Below, one piece after another: positions 48,501-56,677 of a stretch of 64,000 bases of DNA. The notes under the pieces are model-generated. The model did not search any database. It saw only the letters and a list, made by a program, of their open reading frames with translations, and was not told where the DNA came from. Positions within the stretch are counted from its first letter, which is position 1. Every line of letters begins with the position of its first letter. Position numbers and translations under genes: made by a program. Source of the stretch: Hoeflea sp. IMCC20628 (GTDB lineage Bacteria; Pseudomonadota; Alphaproteobacteria; Rhizobiales; Rhizobiaceae); assembly GCF_001011155.1 (NCBI RefSeq), contig NZ_CP011479.1, positions 3,180,501-3,244,500 on the forward strand. Direction: 5' to 3'.

Positions 48501-51500
48501 ATGGCAGAAGCAGAAACCAGCACCCACACTGAGCGTGGCTCGAGCCCGGCATCGCGCGGCGCGGCAGGTGCCTATAAAGAGGGCGAGCTCGGGGCGCTCT
48601 ATCTGCTCGCGCTCTTGACCGGCAACCGGGCGCCGGGGCTGCCGGCCGCGCGCGTCACGAGCGTGCGCTTCCAGGGCGTTGAGCAAGGGTTCAAGCTCGA
48701 CGACCTCATCATCAAGGGCGTCGGCGCCAGCGGCGATGCGCTACTCGAAATCCAGTCGAAGCGCGATATCCTGTTCTCGCCGAAGGACGCGGTCTACAAG
48801 GATGTCGCGCTGCAGATCGCCAGCTGCACGATCGGCGACGTGCCGGCGGAGCGCCATCTGTTTGGGATTGCCACGCAGCGGACCAGCCGCAAGATCTCGG
48901 GTGCCTATCAGGACGTGCTGGGCTGGGCGCGCAGCGCGGCCACAGCGGGCGAGTTCTTCACCCGTCTGGCGGCCAAGGGCGTGGCGAACGATGACATGCG
49001 CGCGTTCGTCGCGACGACGCGCGCGCATCTTGCCGCAGGCGGCATCGCCGATACGGATGAGACGATCTGGCGGCTGCTGCGCCGGATACTGATTCTCGAA
49101 TTCGATTTCGAGGCCAGCGCGCCGATCGGTCGCACCTATGGCCTGGCGCTCGCGCGGATGGCGCTGGCGGACGAGCAGGTCGCGCGCGCCGAGGCACTGT
49201 GGAGCCGCCTCGTCGATCTCTCAATCCAGACCGGCACGCGGGGCGGCGAGATCGATACCGCTGGACTCAAGGCCAACCTCGCCGAGGCCGATTTCAAGCT
49301 TGCCGGCGAACGCGAATACGGCCCGGCCCGCGCGCGGCTCGCCGAGCTCGCGCAGAACACGCTCTCGCCTATCGGGACGAGCGTCGCGGGCGTGACGCTG
49401 CCGCGGCTGGCGGCGGTTGCCGCGCTCGACGATGCGGCCGAGACGCAGCGCTTCATCGTCGTGCGCGGCGATACCGGCGTCGGTAAATCCTGGGTGCTGC
49501 GCCACTATGCCGAGCGCGTCGCCGCGCGTGCCCCGATCATCGTCCTCGACCGTGAGGCGACGCCGCCGGGTGGCTGGCTGTACTTGGCGAACGCGCTCGG
49601 CATTCCCGGATCGGCGGACGCCTTCCTGACCGATCTGGCGGCGAGCGGCGGCGCGTACCTCTTCATCGACGGCATCGACATGGTTGACGATGCAGGGCGC
49701 CAGCGCACGATCAGCGAGCTGCTGCGGGCCGCCTGCGCCATTCCCGGCTTCACGGTGATCGCGACCGCGCGGCGGACCGGCGCCAGCGACGCTATTCCAT
49801 GGCTCGACGACCGGATCTCGACCGCGCTGGGCGGGATGCACGCGGTCGAGGTCGGGGCGCTGTCGGACGAGGAAGTCGCGATCCTGACCGATCAGGCGCC
49901 CGAGCTGCGGATGCTGCTCGATCCCAGCCATCCCGCAGCGCAGCTCGTGCGCAACCTCTACCGTTTGTCGCGACTGCTCCGCGAACCGAGCGCCGCGTCG
50001 GTGCGGACTGAGGCCGGGCTTGCGCAGCTTTGGTGGATCAGTGCCGATGGCGCGCCCGCGGCCGAAGTGCGGGCAGCGCAGCGAATACTCGAGGCGCTGG
50101 CGACCGCTGCGCTCAAGGGCGACGCCGGAATCGATCTCGCCGAGGATTCGCCCGCGCGAAACCATCTGCTCGGTGCCCAGTCGCTCCGCGAGGTCCGGCG
50201 CGACCGGCTCGATTTTTATCACGACGTGCTGCGCGACTGGGCGATCGGGAATTACCTCGCCGAAGACCCGTCCCGCCTGGGAGGGTTCGACCTGGGCGGA
50301 CCCGTGTCGCCGCGCGTCGCCCGCGGTATCGAGATCGCCGCGCGGCTCTTGCTCGAGAAGGGCAAGGATGCGACCGCCTGGCTCGACCTGCTCGCGCACC
50401 TGTCGCCTCCATGCGCGCACGGTTCGTGGCGCCGACAAGCGATCCTCGCGCTGGTAAGGTCTGAAGTCGCGATCGTTCTGCTCGAAAAGTCGAGCGCCTC
50501 GCTCCTCGCCGAGGGCGGCGCACTCTTGACCGAACTGTCAACGACGATCGTCGCGGTCGAGACGCAGGCGGCAGCCGACATCATCACCTTGCCTGATGGA
50601 TCGAAGGTCGACCTGCCGCGCTCGTACCGGACCGACGTGACGGGATCGTCGGTCCTGGTGCTGCGCTGGGTGCTTGACCACGACGCCGAGGTTCCAGTGT
50701 CGGCAATCGACGCCGTGGTCGAGCTGATCGAGATTCAGATTTTCTTCCTCAAGATGCTCTCCTCGCTCGCCGAGCGAACGGCCCGGCTGCTGTTCGACTG
50801 GCTGTGCCAGCTCGATCTGCGCGACATGCCGATCACGATACCCGGGATAGAGGGTCGCGCGCGCTGGGCGAGCGACGCGCGGCGGCAGACGATCGAAAAG
50901 CTCCGGCTGATGGCGATGCTGCTCGGGTCGTTCGCGCCCGATGCGCTCAAGGCCTATCTCACCGCGATCACGGGCGACGGCGACCATCACAAGATGAAGG
51001 ACCTGCGCCAGTTCTCGAGCGTGATCGCTCCCGTCGCGCCGGCCGAACTGGCGGCGATGGTCCAAGCGAGCCTGATCGAGAAGAAGCAAGGGCGGCGCCG
51101 GCGGGAGCGGGTGATGGAGCGCGCGTTCAGCTTTGCTGATAGCGATTATCTGCCGCCATCGCCCGCGCAGCCGCCGTTTCTCGACCTGCTGAACGCGGCG
51201 CCGACCGAAGGACTGGCGCTGATCCGGGGGCTGGTCGACGAGGCAATCGCCTTTCACACCGACGGGCGCGAGCCTGGCGAAGACGGCATCACGGTCGACT
51301 TTGGCGAGGGGCCGCGCTTCTTCCCTTGGGGCTGGACCTATGGCTGGTCGCGGGGCCACGGCGATGAATATGCGGCTGCTTCCGGGCTGCTCGCGCTTGA
51401 GGCGTGGAGCCAGAAGCGGCTCGATGGCGGCGATCCGGTCGAGGCGGTGCTCGCCGACATATTGGGCCCTGAGGGCGGCGCCGCTGCCTATCTTCTCATC

Positions 51501-53663
51501 GCGATCGACGTGCTGCTGTCGCACGGCACTGTCGCGCGCGTACCGCTCGCGCCGTTTCTCGCGAGCCCGCAGCTCCTTGCCGACGATCGCACCCGGCAGA
51601 TCCATGACCAGATGGGGTCGGGGCTGGACACGCTGGGACTGAAGGAAGAGCCGAAGGGTCTGGTGCGCATGGCCGATCTGAGAGCACGACCCTCGCGCGG
51701 CTATTCGCTGATCGACACCCTGCAGAACTTTCTGGCCGACGAGCCGGTCGGCAATGCATTGCGGACAGCGCTCGCGGCCGCGGTCGAGACGCTCGAACCT
51801 TATGCCGCGCACGCGACGTTGAGCGACGCTGAGTTCGCCGGCCGCTATGCGCTCAACGTCCTCACCCTGGCGAACTGGTACGAGCGGGAGGACGGCAATC
51901 TCGAATACCGGTCGCCGCCGGACGAGGCCGCGCATATCGCGGCGCTCGAAGCCAAGCGCGATGTGTCGGTCCAGGCGAGCGGAATGGAAGCACGCATTTC
52001 GATGGCGGTCGACGGTGGCGAGTATGCGACGGCCGACACCGCGCGCGACGCGGTCGCCTATGCCGAGGGCAGCGTGCCCGATGGTAGCGATACCGACGCG
52101 CTCCAATCACGCGCGACGCGGCTGATCACGACGGCGCTGCTCGTCGCGCGCGACGGCGACGACGCGCTGCTGGCAGCACACGAAGCCTGGGTGCGGGAAG
52201 TGATCGGGATCGCGCTCGAGGAGAAATCCGATCGCGGCGGCGGCTCGCGCGATATGCTGCGCTACAACCGCCCGGCGATCGCGATCCTCGCGCTGATCCA
52301 TCTCTGGGCGCGGCTGGGGAAAACCGCCGATCGGGATGCGCTGGTCGCGCTCGCGACACGCCAGGATCGGGCGGCAGCCCCCGCGATAGCGGCGGCTGTC
52401 CCACGCATCCTGGAGATCGAGCCGCGTCTCTTCAAGGCGATGATGCGGGCGGCATTTGCCGGCATGACGTGGCGCTGGAAGAGCCACGAACCGGTAGACG
52501 AGGCGCCGCAGGCAGCGTTCGAAGCGGAGCGCGCGGCCCTGACCGACGCGGCGGTGACGGCCGAACTGGCCTGGCTTGATGGCGGCGCGGAACCGAACTG
52601 GCCCGCTTGGCCCGAGGAGCAACCGAATCTGCGCCGGGCCAGCCGGATGCGGGTGCCGGGATCAGTCACGCCCGAAGAGTTCGATGCCAACGACGCGCTG
52701 GAGACGGCAGTCGACGCTTCGCCCGCGATCCTTCACGCCGATCATCGGGCGGCGGCCCAATGGCTGGCGATAATCCAGTCGGCGCCTGCGGGAACGATCG
52801 GTTGGCGGCAGGAGATCGTCTCGGCCTATGCTGACTGGACGGGGCGAATGAACGGGTTGGGCTATGCGGCCGATGCCGAGATCAGCCGCGAGCCGAACGA
52901 CTGGAATTTGCATTATTACGCGTTCTATGCCGAGCGGCTGCTCGACGGAGACGATGAGGCGTTCGCGGCCGATCTGCCGTTCGTGACCGACCTACCGAAC
53001 GCGCCGTTCGGCGAGGTCGCGCAGACAGTGCAGCATGCCGCTGACGTGCTCTATTTCAACCATACCAGTCGTGCGCCGGCGCGGCCGGTGGCGCTGCGCG
53101 AAAAGCTTGTCGCGCGCCTGATGACGCTCAACCGGTGGCAGAGCGCTCGCGACCCGGCCGAAGCTCGGATCGATCTGGAGAGCGGTGGCCTCATCGCGAA
53201 GATGCTGTTCAACACCTATGGGATGATCAACGGGACGCACAGCTATCTGCCGCCGGCCTTGTTCGACCGGGTCGATCCGTTCCTGCCGGTACTCCGCCCG
53301 ATGTTGCCCGGGGGTCAAACGGTGTTCGTGGCGCGCTGCACGATGAACCTGCTGCTGGTCGCGCCGCGCTCGCGCCATGTCGGTTTCCTGCTGGACGCGG
53401 TCGAGGCCTGGTTCGGCCGCACGACGTCACCGGAGCTGTGGATCGCGGCGGGCGTCGGCCGCCAGGTCGTGCAATGGTTTGAGGCGTGTGTTGTCGAAGA
53501 CCCGGGATTGCTCGCGCCAGCGCATCCGGCGCGCGCGCGGATCGATCGGGCGCTGGGCCAATTGGTGGCGGTTGGTGTCGCCGAGGCGCATGATCTGGAG
53601 CGGCGCGTCACAGCGGCGGCCGAAGCCCCGCCCGTCGCGTTCGTCCGTCGCACGCCGGACTGA
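48501..53663 (+). CDS. Giant STAND-like NTPase with N-terminal Cap4/DUF4297-like nuclease domain
   Basis: The 1720-residue protein starts with a domain resembling DUF4297/Cap4 nucleases: ELGALYLLALL, then DDLIIKG (Asp near residue 68) and LLEIQSKRD (Glu-x-x-x-Lys near 83-88). A P-loop ATPase follows with Walker A GDTGVGKS (323-330), Walker B YLFIDGID (near 386), IATARRTG and the STAND-type FYHDVLRDWAIGNYL (near 571). About 1100 helical residues without membrane spans complete it, probably the sensor. This layout matches Avs-type and related anti-phage NTPases. The gene is visibly richer in GC than its neighbours, which suggests a separate origin. The ATG at 48501 has AGAGGG too close upstream, and TTG at 48486 is an alternative start. 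It stands alone. Confidence 0.7.
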   Translation: MAEAETSTHTERGSSPASRGAAGAYKEGELGALYLLALLTGNRAPGLPAARVTSVRFQGVEQGFKLDDLIIKGVGASGDALLEIQSKRDILFSPKDAVYKDVALQIASCTIGDVPAERHLFGIATQRTSRKISGAYQDVLGWARSAATAGEFFTRLAAKGVANDDMRAFVATTRAHLAAGGIADTDETIWRLLRRILILEFDFEASAPIGRTYGLALARMALADEQVARAEALWSRLVDLSIQTGTRGGEIDTAGLKANLAEADFKLAGEREYGPARARLAELAQNTLSPIGTSVAGVTLPRLAAVAALDDAAETQRFIVVRGDTGVGKSWVLRHYAERVAARAPIIVLDREATPPGGWLYLANALGIPGSADAFLTDLAASGGAYLFIDGIDMVDDAGRQRTISELLRAACAIPGFTVIATARRTGASDAIPWLDDRISTALGGMHAVEVGALSDEEVAILTDQAPELRMLLDPSHPAAQLVRNLYRLSRLLREPSAASVRTEAGLAQLWWISADGAPAAEVRAAQRILEALATAALKGDAGIDLAEDSPARNHLLGAQSLREVRRDRLDFYHDVLRDWAIGNYLAEDPSRLGGFDLGGPVSPRVARGIEIAARLLLEKGKDATAWLDLLAHLSPPCAHGSWRRQAILALVRSEVAIVLLEKSSASLLAEGGALLTELSTTIVAVETQAAADIITLPDGSKVDLPRSYRTDVTGSSVLVLRWVLDHDAEVPVSAIDAVVELIEIQIFFLKMLSSLAERTARLLFDWLCQLDLRDMPITIPGIEGRARWASDARRQTIEKLRLMAMLLGSFAPDALKAYLTAITGDGDHHKMKDLRQFSSVIAPVAPAELAAMVQASLIEKKQGRRRRERVMERAFSFADSDYLPPSPAQPPFLDLLNAAPTEGLALIRGLVDEAIAFHTDGREPGEDGITVDFGEGPRFFPWGWTYGWSRGHGDEYAAASGLLALEAWSQKRLDGGDPVEAVLADILGPEGGAAAYLLIAIDVLLSHGTVARVPLAPFLASPQLLADDRTRQIHDQMGSGLDTLGLKEEPKGLVRMADLRARPSRGYSLIDTLQNFLADEPVGNALRTALAAAVETLEPYAAHATLSDAEFAGRYALNVLTLANWYEREDGNLEYRSPPDEAAHIAALEAKRDVSVQASGMEARISMAVDGGEYATADTARDAVAYAEGSVPDGSDTDALQSRATRLITTALLVARDGDDALLAAHEAWVREVIGIALEEKSDRGGGSRDMLRYNRPAIAILALIHLWARLGKTADRDALVALATRQDRAAAPAIAAAVPRILEIEPRLFKAMMRAAFAGMTWRWKSHEPVDEAPQAAFEAERAALTDAAVTAELAWLDGGAEPNWPAWPEEQPNLRRASRMRVPGSVTPEEFDANDALETAVDASPAILHADHRAAAQWLAIIQSAPAGTIGWRQEIVSAYADWTGRMNGLGYAADAEISREPNDWNLHYYAFYAERLLDGDDEAFAADLPFVTDLPNAPFGEVAQTVQHAADVLYFNHTSRAPARPVALREKLVARLMTLNRWQSARDPAEARIDLESGGLIAKMLFNTYGMINGTHSYLPPALFDRVDPFLPVLRPMLPGGQTVFVARCTMNLLLVAPRSRHVGFLLDAVEAWFGRTTSPELWIAAGVGRQVVQWFEACVVEDPGLLAPAHPARARIDRALGQLVAVGVAEAHDLERRVTAAAEAPPVAFVRRTPD

Positions 53664-53676
53664 GGCTTAGTGCGGG

Positions 53677-53701
53677 GCGCTCCCCGCTGTAGGGGGAGCG
53701 C
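53677..53701 (+). terminator. Hairpin after the giant NTPase gene
   Basis: GCGCTCCCC (53677-53685) pairs perfectly with GGGGAGCGC (53693-53701) over a 7-base loop, 13 bases past the stop. No T-tract follows, so it may act as a 3' stabiliser or weak terminator. Confidence 0.45.
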
Positions 53702-53988
53702 AAGACCGTCGGGCTCGCCTCAGGGACGCTTGTCCCTCTCTTCCCGGATCGACTTGGGCGCAAAGCAGCCTGTGGTTTGACTGCCGCGTGCTGACACCGA
53801 GTGAGAGTCGGATGACTAAGTCCGCTTTGGTCGATTGGACAACGAAAGCTGCCAGTCTCCTCTCGGCCCCATTTCAGTCATTCGTTCACGACGCAACGAA
53901 AGTCCGCTTACTGCCAACTCAATTGAAAAACTCTGATTCTCACCGAAGCTGGACTTACCTCAAATGCACCCTGCTCCATCGGCAAGTA
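53702..53988. other. Intergenic stretch, nothing firm
   Basis: The gap from the NTPase stop to the next gene is 325 bases and includes the hairpin. A plus-strand reading of 82 codons from 53788 has no homology or ribosome site and overlaps the end of the convergent gene. Confidence 0.35.
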
Positions 53989-54606
53989 TCATGCACACAT
54001 CAGTTCCATTTGTTCGTTGGCATGTTCCATTACTAGATACGGAAGCCTAGACCCCGCCGGCGGATACCATATTGCGCCTGTAGAGAGCCCTAAAGTCTTT
54101 GGCAAATCTGGGGACAGGCTACAGTAGTCGGTGAGCCGGGCAGTTACAGCCATGATTGTTCGGCAGGCAGTCCAGCCGTCGGTTTTGGAATTAAACTCCA
54201 AATTATGCCCTTCCCCGCCATAGCCAAAAAACTCGTAGTCATATTTGTCGGTGTACCCGCGGCCCTCGTCATCCGTTTTGCGTGTGAGATAAGGCTCGAA
54301 TTCCTGCATATCCGTTCCGTGATTATGCCATCGACCGGCCATGACTATTTCCTGATAAAACCCAAGGTCTGCTGCCGCCACCTCCCGGATCTCGCACTCG
54401 TGTTCCTCAACGAAGGCGTTCATCGAATGATCTAGCGACACCGGCACATCATTGATTTCTGCTATAATATTTTGCCGGGTCACAATGACGGCGGCGTCTT
54501 CGCCCGGCAGCAAAAGCCTTGCTTCGTACAGAATGCTGGGAGCCGCACTAGACCCAATTGCCGCATCGAACGCCAGAATGAATTGTTCATAATTTTTACT
54601 TAACAA
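53989..54606 (-). CDS. Hypothetical 205-residue protein with TTG start
   Basis: No family is recognised. The sequence is soluble, acidic and rich in aromatic residues, with an HNHGTDMQEFEPYL stretch near residue 95 and FFGYGGEGHNLEF near 125. The start appears to be TTG (54606). No in-frame ATG near the N-terminus keeps the protein-like beginning NYEQFILAFDAAIG. An AT-rich patch lies directly upstream and probably holds its promoter. Composition is less GC-rich than neighbours, consistent with recent transfer. Confidence 0.5.
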   Translation of the reverse strand: MLSKNYEQFILAFDAAIGSSAAPSILYEARLLLPGEDAAVIVTRQNIIAEINDVPVSLDHSMNAFVEEHECEIREVAAADLGFYQEIVMAGRWHNHGTDMQEFEPYLTRKTDDEGRGYTDKYDYEFFGYGGEGHNLEFNSKTDGWTACRTIMAVTARLTDYCSLSPDLPKTLGLSTGAIWYPPAGSRLPYLVMEHANEQMELMCA

Positions 54607-55085
54607 AAGAATCTACTTATAGAAATATATATTACAGAATAAATAAAAGATTACGTCAATACACTAATATTAACACTATACATTTATTATATTTATAGAA
54701 TTTTATAAGTATACAAACATTTTTATTCTTATAATTATATAGCCATACCAATCCCAACTTTTCAACAGACATCATTTGAAAGTTATGACTATGCTTGTTT
54801 GATGGATAGCATTCTCCCAAAAATTCAACTTACGAACGCCAAAAACGTCGATTCCTTTTCAAACGCCGATACATGAAGTAACGGGGGGAATACAGGATTT
54901 AGAACAGCAACGGAGTTTGCAATAGCCTGAAAATTTAGAGCCCGAAGCAAGGCCTTTAGCCATCGATTCAGGATTTGGCTGGCAGCGCGCATGAGAGCAA
55001 CAATTTTGGGATGCGACAAACAGCGCCGATAGATTGATGTCCTCAACCGACAGCCCAGGCCACCCAGCCTTAAATGCAGGCAAGC
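54607..55085. other. AT-rich non-coding patch
   Basis: These 479 bases include about 150 bases (54607-54755) made almost entirely of A and T, unlike anything else in the window. It could be a promoter-rich area silenced by H-NS-like proteins or an old junction. Short minus-strand readings at 54825-55083 overlap one another and are not convincing. Confidence 0.5.
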
Positions 55086-55427
55086 CTAGTTGGCATCCAA
55101 GTCGCCACTGTCTTTAGAAAGATGACGCTTCGGGCGGAACGGAAACAGCCCATTGGCATAGCGATCAGCCAGGCCTTCGAAGACCTCCTCGCTTTCGCGA
55201 ACACTGAATCCCTGGAGTTCCAAGCCATCAACGATCTCATCGCACAGCCTATCCAGCGCCTGCTGCCGTCCCAGACGATGGTTCTCGGCGCTCATGATCA
55301 TCTTCCAGAGCAGCATGCGCGCAATGTCGTCTCTGGATGGCCGACGACGGTTACGGGCCTTATCTCTCACTCCCTGCTGCCGGACCAGTTGCTCAGCATT
55401 GCGCTGTTTCTTTGATTTCTTCCCCAT
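55086..55427 (-). CDS. Small basic hypothetical protein
   Basis: The 113-residue protein begins MGKKSKKQRNAEQLVRQQGV and continues with a helical domain (ARMLLWKMIMSAENHRLGRQ, LDRLCDEIVDGLELQGF). The lysine/arginine-rich start suggests nucleic-acid binding. The ATG at 55427 has AGGGAG 6 bases upstream, and the open frame extends 46 codons further upstream without support. No named family is recognised. It may follow the protease operon, 181 bases away, on the same strand. Confidence 0.6.
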   Translation of the reverse strand: MGKKSKKQRNAEQLVRQQGVRDKARNRRRPSRDDIARMLLWKMIMSAENHRLGRQQALDRLCDEIVDGLELQGFSVRESEEVFEGLADRYANGLFPFRPKRHLSKDSGDLDAN

Positions 55428-55608
55428 TTTGCTCTCCCTTGTTGTGGAGACCCAGCCTGTCGGCCGGCGATGCAAGGGACAAACGATGTTTGCCAATGTT
55501 GAAAATCCAAAGGGAGATTGCAGGCAAGGACTTCGATCGAAGACTGCAAACGCTGCTGCGCACAAACGAGGTTTGCATCCGAATCGCGACAGTGAAAACG
55601 GGAAACAC

Positions 55609-55941
55609 TTATCTGGAGATCGGAATCGCGGAAGGGTAAATTGAGGTGATTTGCATTAAATTGTCGGCAACCTGATCCGAAGCGAAATCAATTGCGCCAA
55701 TTTGGATCGCCTTGCAGACAAGGTGTTGCCAATCAGATGGCATCAGCGGCAGCGTGCATGACATCGTCATCCACCACCGCCTGCCAGGATAGATGAGACC
55801 GACAAGGTAGTCACCGGCCGCAACCGCCGTTCGCGTATGAATCGCCGTTTCGGCTTTCAGAATCGAAACTCCGCACATCGGAATCGGTGTGGCGCCATGA
55901 AGAATCGCCGTTTCAGAGTCGGATTTCGCCACCCTCATCAT
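55609..55941 (-). CDS. Hypothetical 110-residue protein at the end of the protease operon
   Basis: The protein reads well (VAAGDYLVGLIYPGRRWWMT, DWQHLVCKAIQIGAIDFASD) but matches no family I know. It overlaps the 3' end of the peptidase gene by 29 bases. Start choice among GTG 55944, ATG 55941 and ATG 55938 is open, because no clear ribosome site is seen. The N-terminal 30 residues contain a repeated ETAI segment, caused by a short direct DNA repeat (GAATCGCCGTTTC). It may be the last gene of the operon. Confidence 0.45.
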   Translation of the reverse strand: MMRVAKSDSETAILHGATPIPMCGVSILKAETAIHTRTAVAAGDYLVGLIYPGRRWWMTMSCTLPLMPSDWQHLVCKAIQIGAIDFASDQVADNLMQITSIYPSAIPISR

Positions 55942-56677
55942 CACGGCCGATATCCATGCCCAATAACTGCCGCACCTCGTCCCCTGACATCACGCCAGCT
56001 TGATTGAGATGGCTGGCAAGCTTCATCAGCTTTGACCCTTGCTCCTCAAGCAAACCGCGCGCCATGGTCTCGGCATTCAGCAGCCTTGCATTCACCCGGT
56101 TAGCAAGGTCACGATCCAATGTCAGCATATCGAAGCCGCGACTCGACAGGCGATAGAGGAGTGGTTGATGCTCTGCCATGCCGAGACTTGTCTCTGCATC
56201 AAGCGCGATTCCTGTAGCTTTGGCCAGATCGCTGCCTTCGCCACCACCCGAGCCCACCATTGGTTCCCCGACAACAAGCAGTTCCGCGACGCGCCCGGCC
56301 AGAATGGCCGCCATGGTTTTTGTAAGCCAATCTTCTGTCTGCGAAAGATGTGTAAACCGTTGGACCGTTACCTGGCCCATATCCCGCATGCCAAGGGTAA
56401 CGGACTCGACCTCACCAATCCCTAGCAGTGACCAGACGATCGCATGGCCCGCTTCATGAACAGAAACACGCCAGCGTAGATCATCCGACATAACCTTCCG
56501 ATCTGCACCGAGCGCCTGCTCAACATCAGCCCATGTCAGTCCACGCTTGTCCCGTCGGGCCTTTTGGCGCACTTCGCGAACCAACCGCTCGATATCGGCA
56601 CCGGTCCGTCCAGTGGCCAACAGCGCTAGGGATTGAAGTGCGGTCGAGGGTGAAGGAGTTGTATGGATGTCAGACAT
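55913..56677 (-). CDS. FtsH-like M41 zinc peptidase, separate from its ATPase
   Basis: The 254-residue protein starts with what is normally the small (lid) subdomain of the FtsH AAA+ module (LLATGRTGADIERLVREVRQ). The M41 peptidase domain follows: zinc motif HEAGH at residues 73-77 and the third ligand Asp in GEGSD (near 149). No membrane span is present. The AAA+ large subdomain is in the upstream gene, so the enzyme must assemble from two chains. The ATG at 56677 has AAGGA 7 bases upstream. An ATG two codons earlier is too close to it. It overlaps the ATPase gene by 8 bases in another frame. Confidence 0.85.
   Translation of the reverse strand: MSDIHTTPSPSTALQSLALLATGRTGADIERLVREVRQKARRDKRGLTWADVEQALGADRKVMSDDLRWRVSVHEAGHAIVWSLLGIGEVESVTLGMRDMGQVTVQRFTHLSQTEDWLTKTMAAILAGRVAELLVVGEPMVGSGGGEGSDLAKATGIALDAETSLGMAEHQPLLYRLSSRGFDMLTLDRDLANRVNARLLNAETMARGLLEEQGSKLMKLASHLNQAGVMSGDEVRQLLGMDIGRDDEGGEIRL

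Noticed and set aside
50538-52106. 522-codon antisense reading inside the giant NTPase gene, with others at 49221-50438 and 52107-52622
   Set aside because: Long antisense frames are expected in very GC-rich coding sequence. Composition is Arg/Ala/Gly-biased and no domain is seen.
53788-54036. 82-codon plus-strand reading after the NTPase gene
   Set aside because: It overlaps the convergent gene end and has no support beyond being open.
54825-55083. Two overlapping short minus-strand readings beside the AT-rich patch
   Set aside because: They compete for the same bases and neither has a ribosome site or a recognisable sequence.
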